Origin: Desulfatitalea sp. UBA4791
Lineage (GTDB): Bacteria; Desulfobacterota; Desulfobacteria; Desulfobacterales; Desulfosarcinaceae
Direction of reading: 5' to 3'
NCBI GenBank assembly: GCA_002402905.1
Contig: DHGT01000077.1
Location: forward strand, 26,364-58,231
Length of the DNA stretch: 31,868 bases
Under the pieces are notes generated by a model, which saw only the letters and a list, made by a program, of their open reading frames with translations, ran no database searches and was not told where the DNA came from. Below, piece after piece: positions 8,295 to 15,688 of this stretch (positions are counted from its first letter, which is position 1; every line of letters starts with the position of its first letter). A program made the position numbers and the translations under genes.

Positions 8295-9479
8295 ATGGAA
8301 GAGCATTCGAAGGCAGATCATAACGAAGCCCAACGTCTCGCTTTGGCACAGAAGACAAAAGAGGTCGCCAGCCTCAGGGACGCCCTGCGCCAAGCCGAAG
8401 ACAAATACCGCGTGCTGGTGGAAAATGCCAACGATGCCATTTTCGTCCTACAAGACGGCAAAATCCGCTTTGCCAATCCCAAGGCTCTGGCCTTGGGCGG
8501 CGTCCTGGCCGAGGACCTGGAAAAAGTGCCGTTCAGCGAATACCTGCACCCGGAAGAACGCGACATCGTGGTGCGTCGCCATGAACAGCGCCTGAAGGGT
8601 GAAAAAATCCTGAACATGTACCCGTTGCGCATCGTCACCCGCCAGGGCGACATTTTCTGGGGAGAAGTCAATGCGGTTCGCATCGAATGGGAAGGCCAAT
8701 CCGCCACGCTGAACATCATCCGCGATATCACCTCCCAGAAACTGATCGAACATCACTATTTCCAAAATGAGAGCCTGGCCACCTTGCGAACCTTGTCGGG
8801 TGGCATGGCGCACTCCATCAACAACCTCCTGATGGGCATTCAGGGCCGTGTTTCCCTGCTGTATCGCAGCATGAGATTGAACGATGTGCGCCGCGATCAC
8901 CTGCGGGGGATCGAGGCGTGCGTGTCGGACGCCGCCAAACTCACCCGCCAGATGCTCGGATTCGCACAATCCGGCAAATACAACGTCACCAAGTTGAATC
9001 TCAACGACGTGATCCAGGCGGCGACCCAATCGTTTGTCCACAATGAAAACCACATCACCCTGATTCGTGAGCTGGATTCCGCGCTCTGGCCCATTGAGGC
9101 CGACAGCCAACAACTGGAACAGGTGGTCATGAACATCTTGCTCAATGCATGGCAGTCGATTGTGGACAAAGGCAGGATCCTGGTCAAAACCGAGAATTTC
9201 GAATTGACCGAAGGGCGCGAGCACTATCAGGATGCGCGCACCGGCAAGTGTGTCAAACTGACCGTCCGCGACTCGGGCATCGGCATGGACGATACGGTGC
9301 GCAAGCGCGCCATCGAACCTTTTTTCACCACCAAGGGTCTCGGTCAGCATCGGGGCCTGGGGCTCTCCAGCGCCTATGGCATCATCGCCAACCACAATGG
9401 ATTCATCGATATCGACAGCATCCCGGAAGTCGGTACCACCATCTCGGTCTACCTGCCCGCAGCCGGCGATGCGCAATGA
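8295..9479 (+). CDS. PAS-domain sensor histidine kinase
   Basis: This is a 394-residue soluble kinase with a coiled-coil start (about 1-35), one PAS domain with PAC (about 36-150), a dimerisation/phosphoacceptor region with His173 in GGMAHSINNLLMGI, and a C-terminal HATPase with the N box (NILLNAWQSI), DSGIGM, FFTTKGLG and GLGLSSAYGI. The phosphoacceptor box is of the AH-NNLL type common in deltaproteobacterial hybrid and orphan kinases. There is no membrane segment and no adjacent response regulator, so it is an orphan kinase that probably senses an intracellular or redox cue. It is transcribed away from the broken GGDEF gene. Signal and partner are unknown. Confidence 0.9.
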   Translation: MEEHSKADHNEAQRLALAQKTKEVASLRDALRQAEDKYRVLVENANDAIFVLQDGKIRFANPKALALGGVLAEDLEKVPFSEYLHPEERDIVVRRHEQRLKGEKILNMYPLRIVTRQGDIFWGEVNAVRIEWEGQSATLNIIRDITSQKLIEHHYFQNESLATLRTLSGGMAHSINNLLMGIQGRVSLLYRSMRLNDVRRDHLRGIEACVSDAAKLTRQMLGFAQSGKYNVTKLNLNDVIQAATQSFVHNENHITLIRELDSALWPIEADSQQLEQVVMNILLNAWQSIVDKGRILVKTENFELTEGREHYQDARTGKCVKLTVRDSGIGMDDTVRKRAIEPFFTTKGLGQHRGLGLSSAYGIIANHNGFIDIDSIPEVGTTISVYLPAAGDAQ

Positions 9480-9585
9480 AAACGCCTGCCTAAAATTTTA
9501 GATCCGATTGAATTGCCGGCTCAGATGGTTATGGTATTCGTTGATAACCAAAAGACCCGATCATCGAAAATTGCAAGGAGTGCAC

Positions 9586-10635
9586 ATGTCTGCCCGATCC
9601 ATAGAACGCTATGATTTTGAAACCGGTATCTATCGTCCACCGAGCGAAGGGGGAAGCGATTCGCTGCTCGTGCGTTTCACCCGCAACTGCCCTTGGAATC
9701 GCTGCGAATTTTGCGCCATGTACAAAACCGAAAAATTCGAGCTGCGCAGCGTCGATGAGATCAAGACAGATATCGATGCCATTGCCGCCCTGTGCAACGA
9801 TTTGAAAGGCGGCCGTTCTGACGGAACGGTCAGTCGCGAAACGGTCATCGCGCTGATCGAACGACATCCGGAACTCAACTACCACCAGGGTTTTGCCATG
9901 GTGTACCACTGGCTGCTGGCGGGCGCCAAGACCGCGTTCGTCCAGGACGCCAACAGCCTGATCATGCCGACCGAGCAATTGGTCGAGGCGTTGCGCTATG
10001 TGCGCAAGACCTTCCCCTCCATCGTTCGCGTCACATCCTATGCTCGCGCCAAAACCTTGTCCCAGAGAAAGCCCGAAGAGCTGCTCGCCATCCGTAAGGC
10101 CGGCCTGGATCGGGTGCATATCGGCCTGGAAACCGGGGACGACGACCTGTTGAACAAGGTGAAGAAAGGTGTCACTGCCGAAGGTCACATCAAGGGTGGC
10201 CAAAAGGCCATGGCCGCCGGTTTCCAGGTATCCGAATACTGGATGCCCGGGCTGGGCGGCCGGGAAATGTGGGAAAACCATGCCATCAACACCGCCCGTG
10301 TGCTCAACGCCATCAACCCCCACTACATCCGCTCACGCCCCTTTTATACGATTCCTGGGACCCCCATGCACGCGGCGGCCCAGCGGGGCGAGTTCCAGAT
10401 GCTCACCCCCAGGGAACAAATGACCGAGCTGCAACGCATGATCGAAGCGCTGGATGTCACTTCGCGGGTCTGTTTCGATCATGCCGGCAACTACTGGCGG
10501 GATCGCCATGGAAACCTTTTGTTTACCCACAGCTACGAGGGATACAAGTTTCCCGAGGAAAAACCAAAGGTGCTCGAACGCATCGCCGAGGGACTCAAGG
10601 TCGATCACCAGCGGCCAGAATATTTGAATCTGTAA
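9586..10635 (+). CDS. Radical SAM protein
   Basis: This 349-residue protein carries an iron-sulfur/SAM site written as Cys35-X4-Cys40-X2-Cys43 (CPWNRCEFC), one residue wider in its first gap than the textbook CX3CX2C. This wider form occurs in a group of anaerobe radical SAM proteins of unknown role whose N terminus also reads RPPSEGGS-like, as here (YRPPSEGGSDSLLVRFTRNC). Later elements fit an Elp3/HemN-like barrel: RVTSYARAKTL, RKAGLDRVHIGLETGDD, GGQKAMAAGF. The ATG at 9586 is chosen because AAGGAG precedes it by six bases; the open frame extends upstream to 9508 without support. The substrate is unknown. It is followed closely by a transporter, possibly in the same transcript. Confidence 0.88.
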   Translation: MSARSIERYDFETGIYRPPSEGGSDSLLVRFTRNCPWNRCEFCAMYKTEKFELRSVDEIKTDIDAIAALCNDLKGGRSDGTVSRETVIALIERHPELNYHQGFAMVYHWLLAGAKTAFVQDANSLIMPTEQLVEALRYVRKTFPSIVRVTSYARAKTLSQRKPEELLAIRKAGLDRVHIGLETGDDDLLNKVKKGVTAEGHIKGGQKAMAAGFQVSEYWMPGLGGREMWENHAINTARVLNAINPHYIRSRPFYTIPGTPMHAAAQRGEFQMLTPREQMTELQRMIEALDVTSRVCFDHAGNYWRDRHGNLLFTHSYEGYKFPEEKPKVLERIAEGLKVDHQRPEYLNL

Positions 10636-10660
10636 TCCCATCCCTGAAAAGCGGTATTGA

Positions 10661-11497
10661 ATGCAACGATCGACCGCCATTGTTCTGCTCCTGTTGACCG
10701 CCCTTTGCTGGAGCACCGGCGGTTTTTTGATCAAATGGGTGGAGTGGCCGCCCATGGCCATTTCCGGTTTGCGCAGCGCCATTGCAGCTCTCTTTTTAGC
10801 GCTGATCTTCCGGCCCAAGCGCTGGCGCCTGGATCGGTATGTGATCGGCGGCGCTTTTGCCTATGCGGTCTGTGTGACCTTCTTTGTGTTGGCCAACAAG
10901 TGGACCACGGCCGCAAACGCCATCTTGCTGCAATATACGGCGCCGGTACACGTGGCCTTTTTCGGATATTGGTTTCTGGGGGAAAAGCCACACCGGCTGG
11001 ACTGGTATGCACTCGTCCTGGTGGTCATGGGCATGGTGCTCTTTTTTGCCGAAGATCTTTCCATGGGCAATTTGTGGGGTAACCTGGCCGCCCTGATATC
11101 GGGCATCGGATTTGCCTGGATGGCACTTAGCCTGCGCAAACAGAAAGACGGCGACCCGATCCACTCGGTCATCCTCGGGAACCTGATGGCCGCCGCGGCC
11201 GGTGCACCATTCATGTTCGCAAATGCCCCTTCACCTGCCGGATGGACCGGCCTGATACTCCTCGGGGTGGTCCAGATCGGCCTGGCCTACGCCCTCTTCT
11301 CCATTGCCATCCGCCATGTGACCGCCCTGGAGGCCCTGCTGATCCCCACCATCGAACCGATCCTCAATCCAGTATGGGTCTTTCTATTGCTGGGCGAGCG
11401 GCCGGGTCGATTGGCGATGGTCGGCGGCGCCATCATTATCGGCGCAGTGCTGTTACGCAGCACGGGGCCGTGGATGCTGAGAATGCGTTACCGTTAA
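10661..11497 (+). CDS. EamA/DMT-family transporter
   Basis: A 278-residue integral membrane protein with about ten hydrophobic helices arranged as two EamA (DMT superfamily) repeats. The first repeat has the typical helix 1-2 pattern LLTALCWSTGGFLIKW and PMAISGLRSAIAALFL; the helix 3-4 block ends in ILLQYTAPVHVAFFGYWFLGEKP. The second repeat ends with LEALLIPTIEPILNPVWVFLLLGERP, the conserved family ending. Such proteins export metabolites or amino acids, but the substrate cannot be predicted. It starts 25 bases after the radical SAM gene and its stop overlaps the convergent peptidase gene by four bases. Confidence 0.88.
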   Translation: MQRSTAIVLLLLTALCWSTGGFLIKWVEWPPMAISGLRSAIAALFLALIFRPKRWRLDRYVIGGAFAYAVCVTFFVLANKWTTAANAILLQYTAPVHVAFFGYWFLGEKPHRLDWYALVLVVMGMVLFFAEDLSMGNLWGNLAALISGIGFAWMALSLRKQKDGDPIHSVILGNLMAAAAGAPFMFANAPSPAGWTGLILLGVVQIGLAYALFSIAIRHVTALEALLIPTIEPILNPVWVFLLLGERPGRLAMVGGAIIIGAVLLRSTGPWMLRMRYR

Positions 11498-12456
11498 AAT
11501 TCAACGACTTGGAATGCCGGGGTAGCCACCGAAGCCGGCATGGCCTCCCAGGATGACCGACAAAAAGAAGCGCGCAAGACATAGCGGCCCGCAGGCAGCG
11601 TTTCCGGCAGGCGCCATCGAATCTCCATCATCTCGGCGATGGATGAAAACTGGGGACAGGGGCCGTCGATCTCGATGGTGAAATGGGGCCGACCGCAGGC
11701 CACCGTGTACGGCCCATCGCTCACATCCACCCTCTCCAGGACAAAGTCAGGCGTCACGCCGATGGGAAAAGCAGTCATGCGGATAAAGCGCAGCACCACC
11801 TCTTCTCCGGGCCGGTAGACATCGAATTCGGTCACGAGCCCGATGAGCTTGTTCTCATCCGACAAACCGGAGCCGACTCCCGAACTGGTCTCATCCCAGA
11901 AACGGGCCGGCCCCACGTCCACGTGCACCAGGCGACCATGGTAATATCCGGCCCCGCCGAAACCCAACTCCCGGACATAGTGCCACACCCGTTCGGAGGC
12001 CACTCCCTGGATCTCGATGTCGGCCGCCATGCCGTATTGGTGCAGACTGGCGGTGGCCACCAGTCGCCCTTTCTTTTGCAAATTGGCGTTGTAGGTCGGG
12101 CTGCGCCATCCGGAAGCGATCTCGATGCGGGCCTCGGGATCGAAATGATCCTGCAGGTGATCGATAAACTCGATCAACCGCACGGAGATGACGGCCAACG
12201 GATCGTCCAGGGGCGACTCGAACACCAATCGAATGCCCTCGAGGGCCTGTCGGTCATAATGCCCCGCACCTTTACGAAAAGTTCCCGAAAAAGAACGGCC
12301 GTTCTTGGTGTTGAACAGTTCGATGCGACCGTCGCCGCCATGGACAAACCGGCGGCCATCATCGGCCGCGACACCACCGCCCCACATTTGTGCCCCCATG
12401 ATCCAGGCCATACCGGCCCATACCATCAATCTGCCTGCTATCTGCCGCAACATCAT
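11494..12456 (-). CDS. Secreted M15 (MepK/YcbK-like, DUF882) peptidase
   Basis: A 320-residue protein with a signal peptide (hydrophobic 8-30, cleavage near Ala30-Ala31) followed by a zinc peptidase domain of the DUF882/M15 type, the family of E. coli MepK, which cuts peptidoglycan cross-links in the periplasm. The metal sites are visible as SLHQYGMAAD (His139 and Asp146) and VHVDVG (His178 and Asp180), so it should be active. IASGWRSPTYNANL is also a family signature. About 120 further residues (200-320) form a beta-rich C-terminal extension with no motif I recognise; this is longer than the single-domain homologues. It is followed upstream on the same strand by a transporter gene only six bases away. 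Confidence 0.85.
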   Translation of the reverse strand: MMLRQIAGRLMVWAGMAWIMGAQMWGGGVAADDGRRFVHGGDGRIELFNTKNGRSFSGTFRKGAGHYDRQALEGIRLVFESPLDDPLAVISVRLIEFIDHLQDHFDPEARIEIASGWRSPTYNANLQKKGRLVATASLHQYGMAADIEIQGVASERVWHYVRELGFGGAGYYHGRLVHVDVGPARFWDETSSGVGSGLSDENKLIGLVTEFDVYRPGEEVVLRFIRMTAFPIGVTPDFVLERVDVSDGPYTVACGRPHFTIEIDGPCPQFSSIAEMMEIRWRLPETLPAGRYVLRASFCRSSWEAMPASVATPAFQVVEF

Positions 12457-12462
12457 ATTCCC

Positions 12463-13308
12463 CTACCGTAAACGGGCCACGAGAACCCCGCCGAAAATCA
12501 AGGCTCCTGCCAAAAACAGGGCGGCTGTAACCGGTTCGTCCAGCAGGACAATGCCGCCGACCACCCCCACCAGTGGAATGAAATAGATGGCGGAGTTGGC
12601 CACCGCCGGCCCGAGGGCCGGCACGGCCCGGTTGTAGAAATCATAGGCCAGGGCCGAACAGACGATGCCCAGAAAAACGACCTGTCCCCAGGCCAGGGCC
12701 GTGGGTTGCGGAACACCGTACCACCAGCACTCGATCAAGGCCCCCGGCACCAGGGTGATGGCGCCGATCCACATGATCCAGCGGGTAATCAACAAATTAT
12801 CATATCGGCCCGAAACGCGCTCCACCAGAAAGGTGTAGGCAATCCAACAGGCCACCGCTCCCAGCATCACCATATCGCCGGCCAGTGATGCGCTGCCGTC
12901 ATCTTTTACCACCAGCATCGCCACGCCGCCGAGGGCCAGCAGGGCGCCCAGCCAGGTATTGACCCCGGGCCACTTCCGGATGCGCCAGGCCGAAACCAGC
13001 TCCGTGCCCAAGGGAATGGTGGCGATGATCAGGGAAGCATGCGATGCGGTGGTCATCTTGAGGCCGATGTTTTCAAAGGCGAAATAGAAGGAGATGCCGC
13101 TCAGGGCCAACGCCCAGATCAGCTTGCGGTCCTTCGGCCGCAGTGCAACGTCCATTTTGCGGGTCAACGGCCACAAGAGGGCGGCCGCCAGAAAGAAACG
13201 GAGGCTGGCCAGAGTCAGCGGCGGAATCTGCTGCACGGCGCTGCGGGTGACCGAAAAGGAGAGCCCCCACACCAGGACGCAAAAGACAATATAGATAATC
13301 GGCAGCAT
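12463..13308 (-). CDS. EamA/DMT-family transporter
   Basis: A 281-residue membrane protein with ten predicted helices and two EamA repeats: VFCVLVWGLSFSVTRSAVQQIPPLTLASLRFFLAA style start, SHASLIIATIPLGTELVSAW at the end of repeat one, and ALGPAVANSAIYFIPLVGVVGGIVLLDEPV at the end of repeat two. It is clearly a different paralogue from the one at 10661-11497. It ends six bases before the M15 peptidase start, so the two are probably co-transcribed, perhaps with pyrE upstream (30-base gap holding a heptamer repeat). The substrate is unknown. Confidence 0.88.
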   Translation of the reverse strand: MLPIIYIVFCVLVWGLSFSVTRSAVQQIPPLTLASLRFFLAAALLWPLTRKMDVALRPKDRKLIWALALSGISFYFAFENIGLKMTTASHASLIIATIPLGTELVSAWRIRKWPGVNTWLGALLALGGVAMLVVKDDGSASLAGDMVMLGAVACWIAYTFLVERVSGRYDNLLITRWIMWIGAITLVPGALIECWWYGVPQPTALAWGQVVFLGIVCSALAYDFYNRAVPALGPAVANSAIYFIPLVGVVGGIVLLDEPVTAALFLAGALIFGGVLVARLR

Positions 13309-13314
13309 TCCACC

Positions 13315-13349
13315 ACTTAAAACTTAACACTTGAAACTTTAAACTTTTT
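13315..13349. repeat. Tandem heptanucleotide repeat (five units)
   Basis: Five consecutive 7-base units keep exact spacing: ACTTAAA, ACTTAAC, ACTTGAA, ACTTTAA, ACTTTTT. They fill the gap after pyrE and run over its stop codon. This resembles the short tandem heptamer (STRR-type) repeats described in some bacterial genomes. One related unit, ACTTAAA, starts the window at base 1. Confidence 0.7.
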
Positions 13350-13896
13350 TAAAATTCGCCATCAACTCATCCCGCGTGATCAGGGCCCGGACATCGGCGA
13401 CATGCTGCCGGATGTTCTCCACCCCACCCTCCTGGCGATCGACGAGCACCACGGCACGGACCACCTCGAGCCCCTCTTCGCGGGCGCGTTCGATGGCCTT
13501 GATGGTCGATCCGCCCGTGGTGGCCACGTCGTCGATCACCACCACCCGGGCACCTGCGGCCAGGTCGCCCTCGATCCAGCGGGCGATGCCATGGTCCTTC
13601 TTGGCCTTGCGGATGGAAAAGGCCTGGATGGGCTGGCCCCTCAACCCGGAGGCAAAGGCCGTAGCCATGGCGATGGGATCGGCACCGAAGGTCAACCCAC
13701 CGACCCCTTCGGGTTGGAGATCGGCAATGGCGTCAAACATCAGATGCCCGACCAGGTACATGCCCCGGGGGTGCAACACGGTGGGTTTACAGTTGACGTA
13801 AAAATGGCTCATGCGCCCGGAGACCAGTTTGAAGGTCGGTTCGGGCGAATATTTGAATGATTTTTCACATAAGAGGGCGATCAGTTCCGATTTCAT
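13339..13896 (-). CDS. pyrE: Orotate phosphoribosyltransferase
   Basis: PyrE joins orotate to PRPP to form orotidine 5'-monophosphate, the fifth step of pyrimidine synthesis. The PRPP-binding loop VVVIDDVATTGGST is plain, with TFGADPIAMATA and IRKAKKDHG forming the rest of the active site (the catalytic Lys lies in RKAKKDHG). Length is 185 residues from the ATG at 13896, chosen because GGAG and AAGG lie just upstream; a start at 13917 would add seven residues. The last codons and stop fall inside a tandem heptamer repeat. It is monocistronic or leads the transporter and peptidase genes downstream. Confidence 0.95.
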   Translation of the reverse strand: MKSELIALLCEKSFKYSPEPTFKLVSGRMSHFYVNCKPTVLHPRGMYLVGHLMFDAIADLQPEGVGGLTFGADPIAMATAFASGLRGQPIQAFSIRKAKKDHGIARWIEGDLAAGARVVVIDDVATTGGSTIKAIERAREEGLEVVRAVVLVDRQEGGVENIRQHVADVRALITRDELMANFKKV

Positions 13897-13934
13897 CCTT
13901 GCTCCTATATGCCTCAAGCCGCCGAATTTTCAAG

Positions 13935-14016
13935 AAGTGCTTGATGATAGAGCACTTATGAGATAATAAAGCCTCCACTGTTTGGAAGAAGCCGTTGGAT
14001 GGGTTCCAGTGGAGGC
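13935..14016. promoter_or_regulatory. Two hairpins between pyrE and ftsE
   Basis: Two perfect inverted repeats stand in the 214-base divergent gap. AAGTGCT (13935-13941) pairs with AGCACTT (13951-13957) around nine bases. GCCTCCACTG (13971-13980) pairs with CAGTGGAGGC (14007-14016) around 26 bases. No T-run follows. They may be operators or RNA structures upstream of the cell-division operon. Confidence 0.45.
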
Positions 14017-14089
14017 TAAGCAAGGAAAACTGGGGGCAGCACTCCTTGAGCTCAGCGCCGTTCTTAGCAGGCCTGTCGGTAGCGGTCAA

Positions 14090-14095
14090 TATAAT
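14090..14095 (+). promoter_or_regulatory. Possible -10 box for the ftsE operon
   Basis: A perfect TATAAT lies 15 bases before the ftsE ATG, giving a very short leader (about 8-10 bases) and no Shine-Dalgarno sequence. No good -35 box is found 16-18 bases upstream. If real, ftsE would be translated from a near-leaderless message. Confidence 0.35.
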
Positions 14096-14110
14096 AGGGT
14101 TTTGAGATAG

Positions 14111-14797
14111 ATGATCCAAGCCAACAGCGATGCCATCATTCGAATGTTCCATGTCCATAAACGATATGGCAACAAGTTCGCACTCAAAGACGTCACCCTG
14201 GAAATCTCCAAGAACGATTTCTTGTTCGTCACCGGCCGCAGCGGGGCCGGCAAGACCACCCTTCTTAAACTGCTCTATCTCGGGGAGCCGGTGACCGAGG
14301 GCCAGGTGCTGATCGACGGCATGAACCTGTCACGCATCGGGCAGGGTCGCATCCCGGTGCTCCGGCGCAAATTCGGCATCATTTTCCAGGATTACAAACT
14401 GATTCTGACCAAGACCGTCTATGAAAATGTGGCTCTGGTCCTGGAGGCGGCCGGCCGCAAACCGCGCCTGATCGATAAAAAAGTCCGCAGCGTCCTGCGT
14501 ACCGTGGGCATGGAAGATCGCATGAACGCGCTGCCTCAAAGCCTTTCAGGCGGAGAGCAGCAGCGTGTGGCCGTTGCCCGGGCGGCGGTCGGCGACCCCA
14601 AAATCATCCTTGCCGACGAACCCACCGGCAGCCTGGACGAAGAGGCCGCCGAGGTAATCATGACGTTCCTGGATGACTTCCACGCCCGCGGGTCCACCGT
14701 TATCGTGGCCACCCACGACAAAAAATTGCTCGAACGGCGCAACAGCCGGGTGGTGCAACTACGGGACGGCCAGCTGTGGTCCGACGAATTGCACTAG
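14111..14797 (+). CDS. ftsE: Cell-division ABC transporter ATP-binding protein FtsE
   Basis: FtsE is the ATPase of the FtsEX complex, which at the septum uses ATP hydrolysis to switch on peptidoglycan amidases through FtsX and a periplasmic partner. The ABC elements are complete: Walker A GRSGAGKTT, Q-loop FQDYKL, signature LSGGEQQR, Walker B IILADEPTG, and the switch His in VIVATHD. The early MFHVHKRYG matches the FtsE N terminus. At 228 residues it is normal length. It is the first gene of a tightly packed five-gene operon (ftsE, ftsX, envC-like, ctp-like, yibQ-like), with ftsX only 15 bases downstream. Confidence 0.95.
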   Translation: MIQANSDAIIRMFHVHKRYGNKFALKDVTLEISKNDFLFVTGRSGAGKTTLLKLLYLGEPVTEGQVLIDGMNLSRIGQGRIPVLRRKFGIIFQDYKLILTKTVYENVALVLEAAGRKPRLIDKKVRSVLRTVGMEDRMNALPQSLSGGEQQRVAVARAAVGDPKIILADEPTGSLDEEAAEVIMTFLDDFHARGSTVIVATHDKKLLERRNSRVVQLRDGQLWSDELH

Positions 14798-14812
14798 GGG
14801 CCGGGATCTGAA

Positions 14813-15688
14813 ATGAAACGGTTTTTCAAGCGCGCCATCAACGACCTGAGGGAGAATCAATTTCTGGCCGCCATCACGGTCGTGACCATTGCCCTGTCGA
14901 TCCTGATCGCTTCGGCCTTCGCGCTCTTTTTCATCAATGCCGGAGAGCTGCTGACCCAATGGCAAAAAGGCATCCGCATGATGGTCTATCTGAAGCCCGA
15001 TGTCTCCGAAGCGGCCAGGCTGGACACCAAATTTCGAATTCAGGGGGTCGCCGGCGTTCAGGAGGCGACCTACATCTCCAAGGAAGAGGCCATGGAGCGG
15101 CTCAAGGGTCAGATGCCCCACCACTCGGCCCTGTTGGAAAACCTCAAAGAGAATCCCCTGCCGGACGCCTTCGAGGTAACCCTCGAGGCAGCCGCCCGCG
15201 ACAGTGTGCAACTCCAGTTTCTATCCGAACGCATTCAGGCCTTGGAGCCCGTCGAGGAGGTGGAATACGGCCAGCAGTGGATCCAGCGATTCAGCAGCGT
15301 CATCAACCTGTTCAGTATTGCCGGCTACGGCATCGGTGCCCTGTTTTTCATGGCCACCGTCTTCATCGTGGCCAACACGATTCGTCTGGTACTCTATTCC
15401 CGACGCGACGAAATTGAAATCATGCGACTGGTGGGTGCCACCGATCGTTTTATCAAGATCCCTTTTTACCTGGAAGGCATGATCCAGGGGGCCTTGGGAA
15501 CCACCATCGGGCTGGTCGCACTTTACATCGGCTATTTTTCCCTGAGCAGCCACTTCCAGCCCAGTTTGGCCAGCGGCCTGCTGACCCTGCGCTTTTTCCC
15601 TGTGCTGGTCTGTGTTTCGATCGTGGCCGGGGGCACCGTGGTGGGATGGCTGGGCTGCTGGATCTCTCTGAAACAGTTTATGAAATGA
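14813..15688 (+). CDS. ftsX: Cell-division permease FtsX
   Basis: FtsX is the membrane partner of FtsE. The 291-residue protein has the standard topology: a first helix at about 20-45 (FLAAITVVTIALSILIASAFALFF), a periplasmic domain from about 50 to 165 that in E. coli binds EnvC, then three helices near 165-195, 215-240 and 255-285. The conserved NTIRLVLYSRRDEIEIMRLVGATDRFIKIPFYLEGMIQG cytoplasmic segment before helix 3 is diagnostic. Its stop codon overlaps the next start as ATGA, so the EnvC-like protein is translationally coupled to it, which fits direct partnership. Confidence 0.95.
   Translation: MKRFFKRAINDLRENQFLAAITVVTIALSILIASAFALFFINAGELLTQWQKGIRMMVYLKPDVSEAARLDTKFRIQGVAGVQEATYISKEEAMERLKGQMPHHSALLENLKENPLPDAFEVTLEAAARDSVQLQFLSERIQALEPVEEVEYGQQWIQRFSSVINLFSIAGYGIGALFFMATVFIVANTIRLVLYSRRDEIEIMRLVGATDRFIKIPFYLEGMIQGALGTTIGLVALYIGYFSLSSHFQPSLASGLLTLRFFPVLVCVSIVAGGTVVGWLGCWISLKQFMK

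Noticed and set aside
10661..13308. The two EamA transporter genes as a recent tandem duplication
   Set aside because: They are in opposite orientation, separated by the peptidase gene and clearly diverged in sequence.
13865..14158. Possible 97-aa minus-strand protein between pyrE and ftsE
   Set aside because: It overlaps both neighbours, spans the two hairpins, has no ribosome site and no known motif.
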